Of a DNA stretch of 64,000 bases, positions 29,014 through 36,751 are shown piece after piece. Positions within the stretch are counted from its first letter, which is position 1; every line of letters begins with the position of its first letter. The notes beneath the pieces are model-generated. The model saw nothing but the letters and a program-made list of their open reading frames with translations. It ran no database searches and was not told the origin of the DNA. Origin of the DNA: Porphyromonas sp. (lineage in GTDB: Bacteria > Bacteroidota > Bacteroidia > Bacteroidales > Porphyromonadaceae); the NCBI GenBank assembly GCA_022772085.1, contig JALFBN010000009.1:86428-150427 (forward strand), read 5' to 3'. A program made the translations under genes and the position numbers.

Positions 29014-29865
29014 CTACAACTTCAGAACCTTTTGGACTGTAACTTTTTCCGCACAGGACAGACGTACCAAATAGCAACCGCTCGGGAGTCCCTCCAGAGA
29101 GCATTCTAATCCGGAGCGTTGTTCGCAGAGGAGATCTCCACCCACACTATATACCTGTATGTACAAAGGGGACTCTGCCCCAACGACCCGCACTCGATCC
29201 CCCTCAAGGAGAACCAGCCACTCGGTATTTACGTTCGGAACCTCGACAAACGCTACGTTAGAACCGTCATAGTCTATCCACTCATCATACTTCTTCTCCT
29301 TAGAGTAGATGCAAATCTTGATGAGCCAATTGCGAGCCGTAGCCTCTCTCAGCATATCGGGAGTAAGCTCATTAAGATCTTCGGGATCTTCACAATCTTT
29401 GGCATAAAGAACTCCGGGAGTCGTAGAGGTGCGATCGGGAAGACTTCGTACCAAGAGGCGCATCTGCTCCTTTGGGAGGCGATTCCCTGCCACTTTGATA
29501 GAGGTCAAATCCCGTTGCGATCCGAGTGTCAATTGCTCTATCTGATTGTAGCTCAAACTAATCTCCCTAATATGAGGACATGGGGAGAGATCCACCTGCT
29601 TGAGTTTGCTACGTGTGAAATTGGCAACCGTAATCTCTCCTATAATTTTGATTGTAGGACTCTGTACGATTACCTCGCTCCAGTCCCCATTGAGGAGGTC
29701 CCCCGAAACTCCCTCTGCCTTTATATCTGTTAGGGATGTCAGGAAGAAGTACATTTTCTCTCCCACCGTAGTTGCCGTGGATAGGGAAATATGACTCTGC
29801 CCCCAAGAGTAGATGGGAATCAATGCAAGGAGGAATAGCGAAATCTTCTTATTCATAAACCTCAT
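29014..29865 (-). CDS. Secreted LRR-related protein with T9SS-like C-terminal domain
   Basis: About 283 residues with a signal peptide (MNKKISLFLLALIPIYSWGQ). Starts are possible at 29865, overlapping the upstream stop, or at 29856. Two or three degenerate leucine-rich units follow (KQVDLSPCPHIREISLSYNQIEQLTLGSQRDLTSIKVAGNRL). A module MRLLVRSLP...LREATARNWLIKI recurs in the proteins at 32949-34535 and 40749-42644. The C-terminus (YIQVYSVGGDLLCE...LPSGCYLVRLSCAEKVTVQKVLKL) has the form of a type IX secretion sorting domain. It looks like a shortened paralogue of the large LRR protein at the head of the operon. A surface or adhesive role is inferred. Confidence 0.75.
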   Translation of the reverse strand: MRFMNKKISLFLLALIPIYSWGQSHISLSTATTVGEKMYFFLTSLTDIKAEGVSGDLLNGDWSEVIVQSPTIKIIGEITVANFTRSKLKQVDLSPCPHIREISLSYNQIEQLTLGSQRDLTSIKVAGNRLPKEQMRLLVRSLPDRTSTTPGVLYAKDCEDPEDLNELTPDMLREATARNWLIKICIYSKEKKYDEWIDYDGSNVAFVEVPNVNTEWLVLLEGDRVRVVGAESPLYIQVYSVGGDLLCEQRSGLECSLEGLPSGCYLVRLSCAEKVTVQKVLKL

Positions 29866-31454
29866 CACAATATTCGTTTGGTTACTTGTAACTTACCATG
29901 GCACCGATACACGAGAATCAAAATCGGGGGGCTCATGCGAAAGGAAAGAGCGTACTCACCCACTGCCACGGACATAAAAGGAATAGCAATGCCATCGAGA
30001 CCATAAATGGATACGAGCTCCACTTCAGGGGACGTCGTGATGTAGATCATATCGCCTCGGCAAGAAAGCATCAAAGAGGACTCCTCCACTCCGAGATCCG
30101 ACAAACCACTCCATAGGGGATCTATTTCCCATCTTAGTATCGGCAATCCATTATTGTACGAAGAAGAGAGCAACCAAGTTTTATTAAAATCCCAGTTAGG
30201 ATAGGAATCCTCTTGCCTCATCTCCTCGGGAGATCGAGGTTTAACGTCACTATCACCTCCGTTAGGTCCCGCAATACCGGGGAGCGTGGGGTTAACCGTT
30301 TTATCGTAAATCACATTCTTGATCGTACCCGTACCATAACCACCCAAAACCGCTCCGACAAACATCGAAGACGTAGAGGCAGCAGTCACCTGCCCAATGG
30401 AATAAACACAATCCAGCAGTGAGGTACTATATGTAAAGAAACCACTCACTCCGCCTACATTCTGATCACCCTCAACCGCCGAGCTTGTATAGCAATTGCG
30501 AATGGTCGATTCGTTGGTACGTCCCGCAATACCTCCTACATAAGAGACGCCCATGACCTTGCCACAACGACTGACAGACTCCGATACTTTAGAGTGCTCT
30601 AGAGATCCAAAAAGACCTCCTGTCCACTCGCCTCCTTCGATGAGAGAGGTTGTGCAAGAGGCACGCTCCACCGTTGATTTATTGCAAAAACCAACAAGAC
30701 CACCGCAGTGGCGGGGTTGAATGCCATTGAACACAGTACCAAGGACTTGCCCTTGAGCATGGCAACCAATCACCGCCCCTTCTTCACACCAACCGATCAA
30801 TCCTCCAATATAATCACGACCCGACAGCGTAACATCTGCCGAAGAGTGCTCCGTGCGCCCCCAAGCCTGAAATCCGATCAAACCACCGGCATAAAAGGCC
30901 ATGCAATCAATCTCTGATTTTTTGACATGGCAATTTTCGATCCGAGACTCAAACGTATAGGCAAAAGCGACTGCCACATTTTCGAGTCCTGCCACAAAGG
31001 CATCTAACAATGTAAGGTTGCGCACCGATCCCTGAGCGACGTAGCCAAAAAGGGCTTGATATTCCTCTCCGGGGCGGTTGATGTAGAGATGCGTAATGCT
31101 ATGCCCTTGACCATCATAATGCCCCTCAAAGCCCGTCTTGGTACGGACTCCTCCGATCATGAAGTAGCCTCCGATCGGCATCCAGCCTTCTCCTCCATTA
31201 AGGTTCTTCGTTTCGGCAAGATCAATATCATTAACTTGTACGAAGTAGAGATCGCTCAGGTGATTACCTCCATTGACCATCTCTGCCATCCAAGCCAAAT
31301 GCTCAGGCGTGGAGATTTGATACGGGGACTCTGCAGTCCCAACTCCCTGAGAAGGGTTCATGGGACTAAACGTTCCCCCGGCCGCTGTAAGGGTAACAAA
31401 CCACAGGAAGGAAAGAGCTGTAAAGCTCTTTATAATCATCTTCTTGATACTCAT
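29865..31454 (-). CDS. GLUG-repeat surface protein
   Basis: A 529-residue exported protein. After the signal peptide it begins GVGTAESPYQISTPEHLAWMAEMVN, the usual entry to GLUG-type beta-helix proteins, then FEGHYDGQGHSITHLYI and LFGYVAQGSVRNLTL. Some eight GLUG-like turns follow (GGLIGFQAWG, GGLIGWCEEGA, GGLVGFCNKS, GGLFGSLEHS, GGIAGRTNES, GGVSGFFTYS, GAVLGGYGTG). The C-terminus (VELVSIYGLDGIAI...LVYRCHGKLQVTKRIL) is compatible with a T9SS sorting domain. It overlaps the downstream gene's start and follows the 31457 gene by 2 nt, so the four are one operon. GLUG proteins include adhesins and bacterial surface coats; the exact partner is unknown. Confidence 0.8.
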   Translation of the reverse strand: MSIKKMIIKSFTALSFLWFVTLTAAGGTFSPMNPSQGVGTAESPYQISTPEHLAWMAEMVNGGNHLSDLYFVQVNDIDLAETKNLNGGEGWMPIGGYFMIGGVRTKTGFEGHYDGQGHSITHLYINRPGEEYQALFGYVAQGSVRNLTLLDAFVAGLENVAVAFAYTFESRIENCHVKKSEIDCMAFYAGGLIGFQAWGRTEHSSADVTLSGRDYIGGLIGWCEEGAVIGCHAQGQVLGTVFNGIQPRHCGGLVGFCNKSTVERASCTTSLIEGGEWTGGLFGSLEHSKVSESVSRCGKVMGVSYVGGIAGRTNESTIRNCYTSSAVEGDQNVGGVSGFFTYSTSLLDCVYSIGQVTAASTSSMFVGAVLGGYGTGTIKNVIYDKTVNPTLPGIAGPNGGDSDVKPRSPEEMRQEDSYPNWDFNKTWLLSSSYNNGLPILRWEIDPLWSGLSDLGVEESSLMLSCRGDMIYITTSPEVELVSIYGLDGIAIPFMSVAVGEYALSFRMSPPILILVYRCHGKLQVTKRIL

Positions 31455-31456
31455 AA

Positions 31457-32911
31457 TTAGGGTATTAGGATCTTTACAGAGGCCTCTTCGGTCACTATTA
31501 TATAGCTTTGAGCCGATACGAGACGCGTTTTGGCTCCTCTAGCAAAAGATCCCGAAACCACCAAGCGACCCTCTACCGTGTAAATCTTTGCCTCTGTGTC
31601 TTGCTTCCATACCAAACCATCTGCAACCAGAGCAAAAGGGGAAGCCTCTTCAGTAATCGCCTCAATAGCAGTCGTTGCTCGTGCTTTCACGGGAATACTT
31701 GCCGTAGATTCTCCCGTAGCACACAACAATTTGGTATCAACCACCTCGCGCCCCGTAGGGGTGTACGAAAGTATCAGCGTACCTCCTGCAGCAGGGAGTT
31801 TATTGAGTGAGAGCGTGAGAGCGGGGATGGCATCACGCAATTGGAATAAGATTTCCTCCGTGGCGTTTTCGGCCGTAACAGTTATCTCGCGCGTCACCGT
31901 AGCACCTACGGCAACTGAACCGAAGTCTACGGTCTCAGGAGAAATACTCCATTTAATCTCGGGGGCTTCGTACTCAGCCATGGGCACAGCACTTACCTCC
32001 AAATTTTCAAATGCGTAAAGAGAGAGCGAGTTTTCGGTAAAATATTCACCACCACTCTTGTAGGGCACACCATTAACAACCCAATGGTGCAACTCAACCT
32101 TACCGTCGGGATTGTTGAAAGGGGCGATCTCAAAAAGAATCTCATTACCGGGGTCTACCGTACTGCCACTCTCCACCTCAGGGGAGCCGTATCGCCCACG
32201 ATCCATACACTTGATAACAGCAGTTTTAGGTTGTGAATAGGTGATTGTACGTGTCTCTCCGGACTTGTAAAACTTCACCTCCAAATGCATCCCGTCAACA
32301 ATGTTTTGCTTATAAAAAATATCGGGTTTAGAAGAAAATGGGAAGGTATCCAAAAGCCAACAGAGGATGAAGTGATCTTGGTCCACCGCCGAATCAAAAT
32401 AAACCGATCCTTTAAGAGGAAGCATGTATACATCGCCCCCCGGTTCCGTAGGTGCGATCTCAGTTCCATAATCGTCCTGCTCATCAATCTGTACCTTTTT
32501 GCCTTTAGATCCCTCTTTGGGTACTACAAAGGTCACAGGAACAAGCTTACGACAATCCACCCGAATCGTTGTCGTAGAGGCAGAAATCTGCTCAATTTGA
32601 TAGTTTTTTTTGTTGTATGATTTTGAGATTTCGTGCTCACGATTACCTGCTCCCTCAAACCACAAATAATCTACATACCCCTCCGCCGGAGTTACTTCCA
32701 GGCGAATTGTCGCACCCTTAGTCACGGAATAAGTATAACCATTGCTCTCGGGCTTCACCTCCAATGGAGTACCATCCTTGATCTCAAAGACTCGCTTAGA
32801 GTGGATAGACTCCAAATCCGAGGCAAAATCTACACGAACGTGCTCTGTCTGAGCCTGAGCAACAAATAAAGCTCCCAGAGAAAGGAGCAAAGCGAATAGA
32901 TGTCTTTTCAT
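31457..32911 (-). CDS. Secreted protein with Ig-like repeat and T9SS-like tail
   Basis: A 484-residue exported protein (signal peptide MKRHLFALLLSLGALFVAQAQ). The first 280 residues are beta-rich with InlB/Big-type features (TPAEGYVDYLWFEGAG; IAPFNNPDGKVELHHWVVNG). A choice-of-anchor or Ig-like domain follows (ISPETVDFGSVAVGATVTREITVTAEN). The C-terminus (AKIYTVEGRLVVSGSFARGAKTRLVSAQSYIIVTEEASVKILIP) resembles a T9SS sorting domain. It is the second gene in the four-gene surface operon. No enzyme motif was seen. Confidence 0.7.
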   Translation of the reverse strand: MKRHLFALLLSLGALFVAQAQTEHVRVDFASDLESIHSKRVFEIKDGTPLEVKPESNGYTYSVTKGATIRLEVTPAEGYVDYLWFEGAGNREHEISKSYNKKNYQIEQISASTTTIRVDCRKLVPVTFVVPKEGSKGKKVQIDEQDDYGTEIAPTEPGGDVYMLPLKGSVYFDSAVDQDHFILCWLLDTFPFSSKPDIFYKQNIVDGMHLEVKFYKSGETRTITYSQPKTAVIKCMDRGRYGSPEVESGSTVDPGNEILFEIAPFNNPDGKVELHHWVVNGVPYKSGGEYFTENSLSLYAFENLEVSAVPMAEYEAPEIKWSISPETVDFGSVAVGATVTREITVTAENATEEILFQLRDAIPALTLSLNKLPAAGGTLILSYTPTGREVVDTKLLCATGESTASIPVKARATTAIEAITEEASPFALVADGLVWKQDTEAKIYTVEGRLVVSGSFARGAKTRLVSAQSYIIVTEEASVKILIP

Positions 32912-32948
32912 TCCTTTATTCTAATTCTATATTCTTTATCCTTGATGA

Positions 32949-34535
32949 TCAAATCTGTAATTTAAAAGCACGATCTCCCGAACGGACAATGTATATGCCT
33001 CCAACTTCATCGGGTATCGAGAATGAGGCATGCCCCATGGCATCAGCCTTTGTCTCTCCCAAGCAAATGCCCTCTACCGAGTAAAACATGACAACAGAGT
33101 GCGCCAAGGCTCCCGACAATTCGATCGTTCCGTTCCCTCTTGAGAAAGAAAATGCCGTGCCATCTGCAACCACTTCTACGGCACTTGACTGCAAACCGTC
33201 ATACTCTACGGCATCATTTTCCGAGCCGTTAAAGTCGCAAACAAGCCAATTCTTTGCTTTGGCGATCTTCACATCTGTATCAAGGCATTTATTCCCCTCT
33301 GAACTTCCCTTACTGTCTATGACATAAATCAGAGCCAAAACGCCTTGCTCAGGCTGCGGTAGAGCTTGCATGATTGTAGTCATGGAGGCACCCTCTATCC
33401 TATTTCCCCAAAGCCTTACCTCGACCAGCTTAGGCATTCCCTCCAAATTAAGAGTTGTAAGCTTATTGTTGTTACAGGTCAAGTGGGTAAGTTTGGCATT
33501 GTGAGTCAAATCCAACCCTGAGAGGTTATTGTCCGAACAGATCAGTTTTTCCAATCCTCTATTGGCGGATAGATCGAGTTCTGTGAGCTTACAACCATCT
33601 ACCGTCAGCTCTTTGAGGGCTTGCAACTGCTTCAAGTCAATAGATTCAATCGGGTTCTTGCCACAATCCAATTCCTCTAGCAAATTGTGTGCACTCAAGA
33701 GCACTTGAGAGAGTTTATTCCCATAACAATAAAACCATTTTAACTTCTTATTTTCATCCACGTTAATCTCCGAGAGAAGATTATTAGAGCAACCCAATCC
33801 CTCGAGTTCTCTATTCTTTTTCAGGTCCAGTACCGAAATTTGATTTTGCCCACAACTCAGGACACGCAACTTTTCATTGTTGGATACATCCAATTGTGTC
33901 AGCTTATTGTCACGACAATACAACTCCGTAAGAGCCTTATTATCCCCTAGTGGTAAACTTTTGAGTGCATTATTATGGCAATAGAGGATCGCAAGCTCCG
34001 TATTGACCCTCAGGTTCAATTCCGAGAGTTTGTTATCGTAGCAGTAGAGACCTTGCAGGTGTTTATTTTGCGAAAGATCCAATGCATTTAGTGCATTGCC
34101 ACTACAATTAAGATGGGTCAAATGCTCATTGCTACGCACATCAATCCCCTCTAGTTTGTTGGAATAACAGTACAATTTTTTCAGTTCCGATGCCTGACTA
34201 ACATCCAGCTGAGTCAGCTTGGCATTGGAGCAATCAAGTTCCGTCACAAGCCCTTCGATGGTTATCAACTTATCCGAAAGCGTGTAGGTTATGGGCTTGC
34301 CGTTCACAAAGTCAGTTGCATTCTTTACGCCGGAGAGCTTAACCTCTCCCGTTGCAACGATTTTGATTTTAACTTTACTCCCGACACTCAACTCGGTTTT
34401 CATTGAGACTGTGGGATGAGACGAATTGCTGTCATCGGCAGCTCGGAGAGCTGTATTCGTCCACAAAGCAAGGATTAACAATCCTGCAAATTGCATCGTT
34501 TTTTTTCTCCAAATGGAGTTGATCGAATAATTCAT
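32949..34535 (-). CDS. Internalin-like cysteine-ladder LRR surface protein
   Basis: A 528-residue exported protein, first in its operon. Residues 99-371 hold thirteen 21-residue leucine-rich repeats with a cysteine at position 4 of nearly every repeat (LYCYSNKLEGIDVRSNEHL, LNCSGNALNALDLSQNKHL, and so on). In repeat 11 the Cys is displaced (LTVDGCKL). A stacked cysteine ladder of this kind is known from Listeria InlJ, and P. gingivalis InlJ affects biofilm formation. The shared SLP/KNW-type module follows (ALPQPEQGV...KIAKAKNWLVCDF), and then a T9SS-like C-terminal domain (VVMFYSVEGICLGET...GGIYIVRSGDRAFKLQI). A -7 box lies about 275 nt upstream, leaving a long leader. Confidence 0.85.
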   Translation of the reverse strand: MNYSINSIWRKKTMQFAGLLILALWTNTALRAADDSNSSHPTVSMKTELSVGSKVKIKIVATGEVKLSGVKNATDFVNGKPITYTLSDKLITIEGLVTELDCSNAKLTQLDVSQASELKKLYCYSNKLEGIDVRSNEHLTHLNCSGNALNALDLSQNKHLQGLYCYDNKLSELNLRVNTELAILYCHNNALKSLPLGDNKALTELYCRDNKLTQLDVSNNEKLRVLSCGQNQISVLDLKKNRELEGLGCSNNLLSEINVDENKKLKWFYCYGNKLSQVLLSAHNLLEELDCGKNPIESIDLKQLQALKELTVDGCKLTELDLSANRGLEKLICSDNNLSGLDLTHNAKLTHLTCNNNKLTTLNLEGMPKLVEVRLWGNRIEGASMTTIMQALPQPEQGVLALIYVIDSKGSSEGNKCLDTDVKIAKAKNWLVCDFNGSENDAVEYDGLQSSAVEVVADGTAFSFSRGNGTIELSGALAHSVVMFYSVEGICLGETKADAMGHASFSIPDEVGGIYIVRSGDRAFKLQI

Positions 34536-34650
34536 ATTTTTTATCTAAGTTAGGGTTACGGCACAATAAAAAACTCCACAAATTTGTAGAGAAAACGGGA
34601 TTATTCCCGAAAAGGGTTGCTCTTAAAAAGAGTTTTTTCAAAGACTCCAA

Positions 34651-34800
34651 TAGCCTAAATGGAGGGAGTCAAAAGCGGCATTTACCATAAGCCCGGATCT
34701 CCGTAGGAACAAAATTTCCATACGAAACCACTGAACCATTGCAAATAGTTCGACCCTCTCCCATGTTGTTACTTCTTATATGGCACCATCTCATGCCATC
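34651..34800 (-). ncRNA. Possible structured 5' leader of the surface-protein operon
   Basis: Between the -7 box at 34809-34816 and the ATG at 34535 the leader contains a hairpin GTATGGAAATTTTGTTCCTAC around 34704-34735. It also has GC-rich words (CGGAGATCCGGGC) in an otherwise AT-rich stretch and a GGGAGAGGG start. No known riboswitch or tRNA was recognised. The call is only that a structured untranslated leader is likely. Confidence 0.25.
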
Positions 34801-34808
34801 TCTTTAAG

Positions 34809-34816
34809 CAAAGGTA
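34809..34816 (-). promoter_or_regulatory. -7 box TACCTTTG of the surface-protein operon
   Basis: Minus-strand TACCTTTG matches the consensus. The nearest gene downstream is the cysteine-ladder LRR gene (ATG at 34535), giving a leader of about 265 nt. Confidence 0.5.
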
Positions 34817-34946
34817 GGGAAAGATCCTGAAATTATAGGCTAAAAACAAAAAAAGTAATGCCCTCTAGTAAAAACATTTTCGGGCAAAAATTTTTCGGAA
34901 ATGGGCCAACAATAATCGGAGTCATTCCCAAGCACCTTTGGGCAAA

Positions 34947-35603
34947 CTATTTGACACAGCGAAAAAGGGCAATCGGTGAAGTGGCACGAAGCTCCACCTC
35001 TCTGTAATAGTGTGCAAACTGCACTTGGTACTCGCTGAACGTCTGATTAGGAGGCATAAAAAAGCCCTTTTTTTCCAACACATGGCGAGCAATCCAATCG
35101 GGAATGCGACGCATCCCTCGCACATAAAGGCATCCGAAAAAGAGTCCGTTGGGTTTGAGTACGCGGTATATCTCTCGTATTGCTCGGGATTTATCGGGAA
35201 AAGCCTGAAATCCATTCATCGACAAGACAGCGTCAAAACTCTCATCGTCAAAGGGGAGGTTGCCCACATCGCCCTGCACAAAACGCAAAAAAGGAGGCAA
35301 AGCATCGCCAAAACGTCTTTTGGAAATCTCGATCATCTCCTCAGAGTAATCCAGTCCTACAATCTGCGCCACATCGGTCATTCTCAGGTATTTTTCATAG
35401 GTAAAGACAGCCGTACCTACGGGAACATCCAGCAACACTCCTGCAAAATCATTGGGAAGCATATCAAGAACTTCCCGAGCAATCTCATTGTCATCAATCC
35501 CCCACAGCCCACGCATATAGAGCCGAGACCACCACCGACGCCCCGTAAGGAGATCATCATAATGGTTCATTCGTTTGGTGTAAGCGCTTCTTTGTTCGTC
35601 CAT
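34947..35603 (-). CDS. Class I SAM-dependent methyltransferase
   Basis: A 218-residue methyltransferase. Motif I is LLDVPVGTAVFT, with post-I VGLDYSEEMIEISKRRF, motif II FVQGDVGNLPFDDESFDAVLSMNGFQAF and motif III EIYRVLKPNGLFFGCLY. It resembles UbiE/MenG-like small-molecule methyltransferases, but the C-terminus has no specificity signature I recognise. The ATG at 35603 was chosen because the family-like sequence starts there. It lies just after nrdB's terminator and is probably transcribed separately. The substrate is unknown. Confidence 0.8.
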   Translation of the reverse strand: MDEQRSAYTKRMNHYDDLLTGRRWWSRLYMRGLWGIDDNEIAREVLDMLPNDFAGVLLDVPVGTAVFTYEKYLRMTDVAQIVGLDYSEEMIEISKRRFGDALPPFLRFVQGDVGNLPFDDESFDAVLSMNGFQAFPDKSRAIREIYRVLKPNGLFFGCLYVRGMRRIPDWIARHVLEKKGFFMPPNQTFSEYQVQFAHYYREVELRATSPIALFRCVK

Positions 35604-35630
35604 AATCCCGTAATTTGGACTGCAATAGTA

Positions 35631-35671
35631 CAAAAAAAATGGTTAGAGAGTGTATTTACCACCCTCTAACC
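35631..35671 (-). terminator. Terminator of nrdAB
   Basis: On the minus strand GGTTAGAG and CTCTAACC arms (35671-35664 and 35648-35641) are followed by an A/T-rich tail with eight consecutive T. It lies 28 nt after the nrdB stop. Confidence 0.8.
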
Positions 35672-35698
35672 GAGTCTCATTTGCTATGAAAATCCGAT

Positions 35699-36739
35699 TT
35701 ATAGATCGTCTTCGATAGAAGCACTCTTGGCATACGCACTTGGTTTTGCCTCAAAAAAGTCTGTCTTAATCAGATTGGAATTGCTATACTGCGATACCCA
35801 ACTCATGCTGGCGGGTTCCTCCTCGTGCCCGGGAAAGATTACCCCCAATCCCAAGTTGGCACTGCGCAAGTTGGCAAGATACATGATATAGTCGCTCACC
35901 ATCTGCGTGGTAAGGCCTTCGATTTCATCGCCGATGACGTACTTCCCCCAAGCAATTTCCTGTAAAGCTCCCTCTCGGATCATCTCCAAAAATTCGGCTT
36001 CTCGCTCGGGAGTGAATAGTTCGGGCTGCTCCTGCTTGAGCTCCAAGATCATTGAACGGAAAAGCCACAGGTGCGTGTTTTCGTCACGGTTGATGTATCG
36101 AATCTCCTGCACCGACCCGGGCATCTTACCCATACGACCAAGGTTATAAAAGAACATGAATCCCGAATAAAAGTAGACCCCTTCAAGGATGTAATTGGCC
36201 ACCATCGTACGCAAAAGTTGCTCGGGTGTTTTATGAACCTGGAAGTCGTTATAGATATCTCCGATGAACTTATTTCTTTTGAGGAGATGCTCATCGTCAC
36301 GCCATTGATAGAGCACGGAAGTACGTTCCTCGGGAGAACAGATCGTATCAAGCATATAACTGTAACTCTGCGAATGCACTGCCTCTTGAAAGGCTTGGAT
36401 CGTGAGACAGAGATTTACCTCGTTGGCTGTAATATATTCACCCACATTGGGTAAGTTGGCTGTTTGGATGCTATCCAAGAAAATGAGAAAAGAAAGTATC
36501 TTATCGTACGCCTTCTTCTCCGCCGGACGTAGCAGACGATAATCCTTTACATCCTGGCTCATATTGATCTCCTCGGGGATCCAAAAGTTATTCATTGCCG
36601 TGCGATACCAATTGGATACCCATGCGTATTTGATATTATTGAAGTCATTGAGGTTGGTGGTATTGCCATTGATCAGCCGACGCTTCGACAGATCGATATC
36701 ACCATATTCATTAAAGAGAGCTTTCTTTTTGAGATCCAT
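35699..36739 (-). CDS. nrdB: Ribonucleoside-diphosphate reductase beta subunit
   Basis: A 346-residue class I ribonucleotide reductase small subunit, which holds the metal cofactor and radical. Metal ligands are visible in SFLIFLDSIQTANLPN (Asp region), EAVHSQSYSYML (E and H), VAN-type helix YILEGVYFYSGFMFFYNL, and RDENTHLWLFRSM (E and H). The C-terminal tail ends in an acidic stretch (SIEDDL), typical for docking to NrdA. It follows nrdA by 12 nt and shares its promoter. The radical-bearing Tyr appears in the VYFYSGF helix; the subclass (Ia or similar) was not decided. Confidence 0.92.
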   Translation of the reverse strand: MDLKKKALFNEYGDIDLSKRRLINGNTTNLNDFNNIKYAWVSNWYRTAMNNFWIPEEINMSQDVKDYRLLRPAEKKAYDKILSFLIFLDSIQTANLPNVGEYITANEVNLCLTIQAFQEAVHSQSYSYMLDTICSPEERTSVLYQWRDDEHLLKRNKFIGDIYNDFQVHKTPEQLLRTMVANYILEGVYFYSGFMFFYNLGRMGKMPGSVQEIRYINRDENTHLWLFRSMILELKQEQPELFTPEREAEFLEMIREGALQEIAWGKYVIGDEIEGLTTQMVSDYIMYLANLRSANLGLGVIFPGHEEEPASMSWVSQYSNSNLIKTDFFEAKPSAYAKSASIEDDL

Positions 36740-36751
36740 AATTTATAATCG

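Noticed and set aside
31457-32911. Hemagglutinin or gingipain-like protease
   Set aside because: No catalytic Cys-His pair or cleaved-adhesin domain is visible; only Ig-like and sorting-domain features are supported.
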